Assembly (NCBI GenBank): GCA_031553395.1
Contig: JAVBLR010000008.1
Coordinates: 62,001 to 126,000, forward strand
Source of the DNA: WRGA01 sp031553395
GTDB lineage: Bacteria; Bacteroidota; Bacteroidia; Bacteroidales; WRGA01
Direction: 5' to 3'
Length of the DNA: 64,000 nt
Shown here: positions 60,929 through 64,000 of the stretch, piece by piece
How the letters are laid out: each line of letters opens with the position of its first letter
How positions within the stretch are numbered: position 1 is the first letter of the stretch
Made by a program: the position numbers and the translations under genes
The notes under the pieces: model-generated
Told to the model about the DNA's origin: nothing
Databases searched by the model: none
What the model saw: only the letters and a program-made list of their open reading frames with translations

Positions 60929-63184
60929 TTACCAAATTACTTTGATTGTTTTTGGGGCGGTTTCCGCGCGTACCAGATACATGCCGCGGGAGAAATCGCT
61001 CATATTGACATTGCCTTTTCCGGAGAATGCTATTCGTCCCATCGTATCATAAATCCGGATTTCGGTGTTTTCGGGATTATAGATCATTCCATTGTTAAAA
61101 TATATCGATGTATTTTGAGAAACGGCGTCAATGCCTGTCGCAAGACCGGCCAATGAAATGTAGAAAAGGTAAGATTCTCCGCTGACTTTCTCGATGTTGT
61201 AAGTTCCCGGAGCAAGATTTGCTGCTTGAACTTTTCCGCTTGTTACAGCTAATGTTCCCACACCGTTATCAATTTTGATTGTTTTTCCATCGGAATCATT
61301 GAAATACAGCATGAGATTCATGGTCGAAGTTATCGTGAATGTGACTTTTGATGAGGAACCCATTTTTAAACAGCAATTATAAGCGTTGTCGTTAACCGTA
61401 ACACTTCCTTTTCCGGTTGAAGTAGAGCCTTCAATCGTAAAACCCGACGAAACTCCCGCTCCCAAAAGTTCACAAATTCCTCCGCCGGCTCCTTCTCCGA
61501 TTTCGGATCCGCCTCCACCGGTTTCACCTCCGGGTTCTTCATTACCGCCTCCGCCGTTCTCGATTCCTTGTACGGAAATCAATGTTGAACTGTAATTGGT
61601 AATGGCTGTTTTTAACGGAATATTGACATCCGACGATGTATCATCGACGCTGTTATCGAAGATCCATTGAAAGTCTCCGCCGTTGACTCTCCCGGCATAA
61701 GCGGTTACAATGTTTTTTACATCATCGGGAGAATCGGGATTGTACGCGTACATGCCCGGATCGGTGTCAAAGTTGGTATAAGCAAATCCACCTCTCACCG
61801 ATTTTACGGTTGAAGGAATTTGTTCTTCGCGGGAAGTTACGAGATAAGCGTCAAATTGAGTCGGATGTTCCGTTTGGTAAACAATCCGGTTCGAGTTTTC
61901 AAACTTGTTGTTAAACGCTTTCGTCATACCGCCGTCTTGCCCCGAGAATGTTCCTTTCTCCGTATATAGGCCTGTTACGGAATTGTAAGCATCCGTTCCT
62001 TGTCCCGAGATCATCATGGGACGATCACTGTTCCTGAAATAATTGGCTTCGACGAAAGCTGAACTTTCGGTTGTGTTTCCGATGCAATATTTGGCAATTC
62101 CGTCGAAATAGTTGTTGTAAATGTGTGAGGTCGCGTAATGCAAACGCGGATTCCGGGAGTCGGAATGATCAAACCAATTGTGGTGAAACGTCACATAGAA
62201 CGTCGGAACGGTTTCCGTGGAACCGCCGCAACCCATTGACTTGCCCGTTTCCCAAAAGTGATTATAGGAAACGGTGATGTTCGACGAATTGTATTTCATA
62301 TCGATGGTACCGTCGCCTTTCACTTGGTCGGCATCGGATCCGGGAGCACCGTAAAAGAAATCGTTGTTGTGAATCCAGATGTTGGCATTGTCCGTATCCA
62401 AGGAAACAGCATCATCTCCGAAAAGCATAACGGCAACATTCCGTATTTCGATACCGGAAGATCTTTTCATACAAAAACCGTAACCGTGAGCCGTAGCGTC
62501 ATTTCCTACTCCTTCGAACGTGATGTTGGAAATGGTTCTTGTCGTGCTGTTGCTGCCCGTGAAAGAAATGAAATTGCCGTCTTTCAGTCCGGTGATTTGA
62601 CTTCCTTTGATCAAGCCGATCATGCGGATAATCAACGGTGTTTTGTCATATCCCTTCCCGTATTCCGCCAGAATATTCGATAACCCGGTAACGGAAACGG
62701 GTGTTCCTTTATCGTTATTGACATTGCAGGTAACGGTGTTTGCATTGGCTGCCGTTACATAAATGATTCGTGCGCCGTTTTTTACGGTACCGTCCGGATT
62801 ATATCCGCCGGGCGCCGCATTTTCCGAAAAAGCAAAACCTTCCCGAGTGTGAGGCTTAACCGTCAAAGCTGAGGTTGTTGCGCTTTCAAATTCCGTTCCG
62901 GCTTCGTTTACGGCCTTAATCGTTACGGTATAACTTCCGGCCTTAAGTCCGAGTACATCGGCACGGTAATAATCCGGGTATTGACGAATCAACGGATCGT
63001 CGATTTTTTTATCGGTTATTCCTTCGCCCGAATAATAGACATTGTAGCTTACGGCATCGGTAACGGGTTGCCAAGTGACGTAAGTCGTTTCCAATACTCC
63101 TGCTTGTTTTATTATTGTCAGCGCATTGATCTTTCCCGCCATGATTAACGCGGGTAACAGTAAAAATAAAAGTCTCCGTTTCAT
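60929..63184 (-). CDS. Secreted PL1 pectate lyase with FN3 domain and T9SS tail
   Basis: This 751-residue protein has a signal peptide (LLFLLLPALIMAGKINA). An FN3 domain (about 28-115: YVTWQPVTDAVSYNVYYSGE to YTVTIKAVNEAGTEFESA) precedes the PL1 beta-helix (about 120-510). The helix has NITFEGVGNDA, DDAVSLDTDNANIWIHNNDF, calcium-site-type DGTIDMKYNSSNITVSYNHF, VTFHHNWFDHSD and the Arg-containing RNPRLHY followed by HIYNNYF, as in pectate lyases. A Gly/Glu/Pro-rich linker, a small beta domain and a Por tail (ending APKTIKVIW) follow. It cleaves homogalacturonan by calcium-dependent beta-elimination outside the cell. Confidence 0.93.
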   Translation of the reverse strand: MKRRLLFLLLPALIMAGKINALTIIKQAGVLETTYVTWQPVTDAVSYNVYYSGEGITDKKIDDPLIRQYPDYYRADVLGLKAGSYTVTIKAVNEAGTEFESATTSALTVKPHTREGFAFSENAAPGGYNPDGTVKNGARIIYVTAANANTVTCNVNNDKGTPVSVTGLSNILAEYGKGYDKTPLIIRMIGLIKGSQITGLKDGNFISFTGSNSTTRTISNITFEGVGNDATAHGYGFCMKRSSGIEIRNVAVMLFGDDAVSLDTDNANIWIHNNDFFYGAPGSDADQVKGDGTIDMKYNSSNITVSYNHFWETGKSMGCGGSTETVPTFYVTFHHNWFDHSDSRNPRLHYATSHIYNNYFDGIAKYCIGNTTESSAFVEANYFRNSDRPMMISGQGTDAYNSVTGLYTEKGTFSGQDGGMTKAFNNKFENSNRIVYQTEHPTQFDAYLVTSREEQIPSTVKSVRGGFAYTNFDTDPGMYAYNPDSPDDVKNIVTAYAGRVNGGDFQWIFDNSVDDTSSDVNIPLKTAITNYSSTLISVQGIENGGGGNEEPGGETGGGGSEIGEGAGGGICELLGAGVSSGFTIEGSTSTGKGSVTVNDNAYNCCLKMGSSSKVTFTITSTMNLMLYFNDSDGKTIKIDNGVGTLAVTSGKVQAANLAPGTYNIEKVSGESYLFYISLAGLATGIDAVSQNTSIYFNNGMIYNPENTEIRIYDTMGRIAFSGKGNVNMSDFSRGMYLVRAETAPKTIKVIW

Positions 63185-63220
63185 TATATTATATTTGTTT
63201 TTAAGGTAACTGCATCTATT

Positions 63221-63931
63221 TTAAATGTCGAGAGTTTTTATACGTGTCATAGAACCGTCTTCGTATATATTTTCTTGAATATAGATCGTATTCTTTTCAA
63301 GAACATTTACTTGTTTGCCGAACAAATCGTAATATTGTTTTTTGACAATCGTTTTGTTCATGTCGGTTTTATCGATTGAAGAGGCAACTCCGGATTTTGT
63401 TATTTTAATATTATCCAGATATACTCCGCCGTTTGAATTAGTCGAAAATTTAATATATCTGACAGCCGGATCATTGATTTCGATACTCCTTTCTGTCCAA
63501 ACTGCCGGAACGGAGAATGCATTTTCAATCGTTACGGCTGCACTCCAGTCACTAAGGTTCGTTGATGTCAGGACAGTAATGGTACGACCTCCTCCGGCAG
63601 GTTTATTCGCATAATAAGTAAGCGTACCTGCTCCCTCGTCAAGACTCGGAGTGATTAATGCATCGGTTTTGGTGGCGATAATAAGACTGTACGTCTCATC
63701 TTGAGCATACGCATTTGTTTGAATGTTGTTTTTGGCAACGGTCCAGGTTCCTGTCTCAGATACGATCGGATTGGAAGATGATGAAGCGCTGCTCCATGCG
63801 GCATCTTCGAAACTTTCGGTTGCATACGTATACGATTGTGCATACAGCATTTGAAAAGAAGACAATACAATAAAAGTCCCCAACGATAAGATTGACGATC
63901 TCATTTTACGACAAGTAAATTGTTCTTTCAT
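63221..63931 (-). CDS. Secreted stand-alone copy of the PL9 N-terminal domain
   Basis: This 236-residue protein has a signal peptide (SILSLGTFIVLSSFQMLYAQ) and one jelly-roll-like domain (about 32-180) that closely repeats the N-terminal domain of the PL9 protein (YATESFEDAAW, NIQTNAYAQDETYSLIIATK, YANKPAGGGRTI, RYIKFSTNSNGGVYLDNIKI). The last ~40 residues (YYDLFGKQVNVLEKNTIYIQ to MTRIKTLDI) look like a short sorting tail. No catalytic motif is visible; pectin binding is plausible. It lies 36 bp upstream of the PL1 gene on the same strand. A second possible start is at 63904. Confidence 0.75.
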   Translation of the reverse strand: MKEQFTCRKMRSSILSLGTFIVLSSFQMLYAQSYTYATESFEDAAWSSASSSSNPIVSETGTWTVAKNNIQTNAYAQDETYSLIIATKTDALITPSLDEGAGTLTYYANKPAGGGRTITVLTSTNLSDWSAAVTIENAFSVPAVWTERSIEINDPAVRYIKFSTNSNGGVYLDNIKITKSGVASSIDKTDMNKTIVKKQYYDLFGKQVNVLEKNTIYIQENIYEDGSMTRIKTLDI

Positions 63932-64000
63932 GATGATTGATATTAGATTGTTAATAATTGTTTGGTCTTAGTGCATAAAAAAGACATTGCAATTTTAGAT

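Noticed and set aside
61386..61595. Pro/Glu-rich plus-strand frame
   Set aside because: It is the complement of the Gly/Glu/Pro-rich linker of the PL1 protein.

Overview
The window looks like a Bacteroidota (Bacteroidales-type) chromosome. It has SusC/SusD genes, two one-protein hybrid two-component regulators, eight or nine proteins with type IX secretion (Por) C-terminal sorting tails, and several promoters with the Bacteroidota -7 element TAnnTTTG. The many T9SS tails fit Paludibacter-, Dysgonomonas- or Marinilabilia-like relatives better than Bacteroides proper; that placement is inference.

Layout. 0-4.6 kb: the 3' end of a BspA-like leucine-rich-repeat surface protein, a lipoprotein, a tRNA-Thr(CGT) gene whose D loop carries a 44-nt hairpin insertion, a VOC protein, an MscS channel and a second lipoprotein. 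4.7-13.1 kb: a phosphate block (outer-membrane porin, pstS, pstC, pstA, pstB, phoU, and a PhoB/PhoR-like response regulator and kinase) with two matching Pho-box-like sites and a palindromic element in most of its gaps. 13.1-51.5 kb: a large polysaccharide utilisation locus (PUL) with a divergent hybrid regulator. The PUL holds secreted modular proteins built from one repeated carbohydrate-binding-like domain (one ending in GH5), a GH5 lipoprotein, a CBM9-like protein, SusC, SusD, two accessory lipoproteins, a BNR_4 propeller, a GH5-GH88 fusion, a heparinase-II/III-like lyase, a GH3-SGNH esterase fusion, a sialate-O-acetylesterase-like protein, GH29, GH130, a secreted AGE-fold protein, a GPH-type sugar symporter, GH94 cellobiose phosphorylase and an SGNH esterase. 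51.5-52.35 kb: a scar holding a 5S rRNA tail with its terminator (minus strand) fused to the 3' end of a menE-like gene. 52.35-64 kb: a visibly more GC-rich pectin block with a second hybrid regulator, a PL9 lyase, a PL1 lyase and a short secreted protein that copies the N-terminal domain of the PL9 protein.

How the PUL should work (inference). Surface GH5 enzymes, the lyase and esterases cut an acidic, acylated polysaccharide that has beta-1,4-linked glucose. SusCD imports the fragments. GH88 removes the unsaturated uronate left by the lyase, while GH29, GH3 and the esterases trim the rest. The GPH symporter brings disaccharides into the cytoplasm, where GH94 and GH130 phosphorolyse cellobiose and mannosyl-glucose. 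Xanthan/acetan-like or gellan-like exopolysaccharides fit this enzyme list, but no PL8 lyase, GH38/GH92 mannosidase or other decisive enzyme is present, so the substrate is open.

The least expected items are the interrupted tRNA gene, the 5S/menE mosaic at a composition boundary, the GH5-GH88 and GH3-SGNH fusions, the AGE-fold protein lacking one catalytic residue, and a family of palindromes made from short repeated words.
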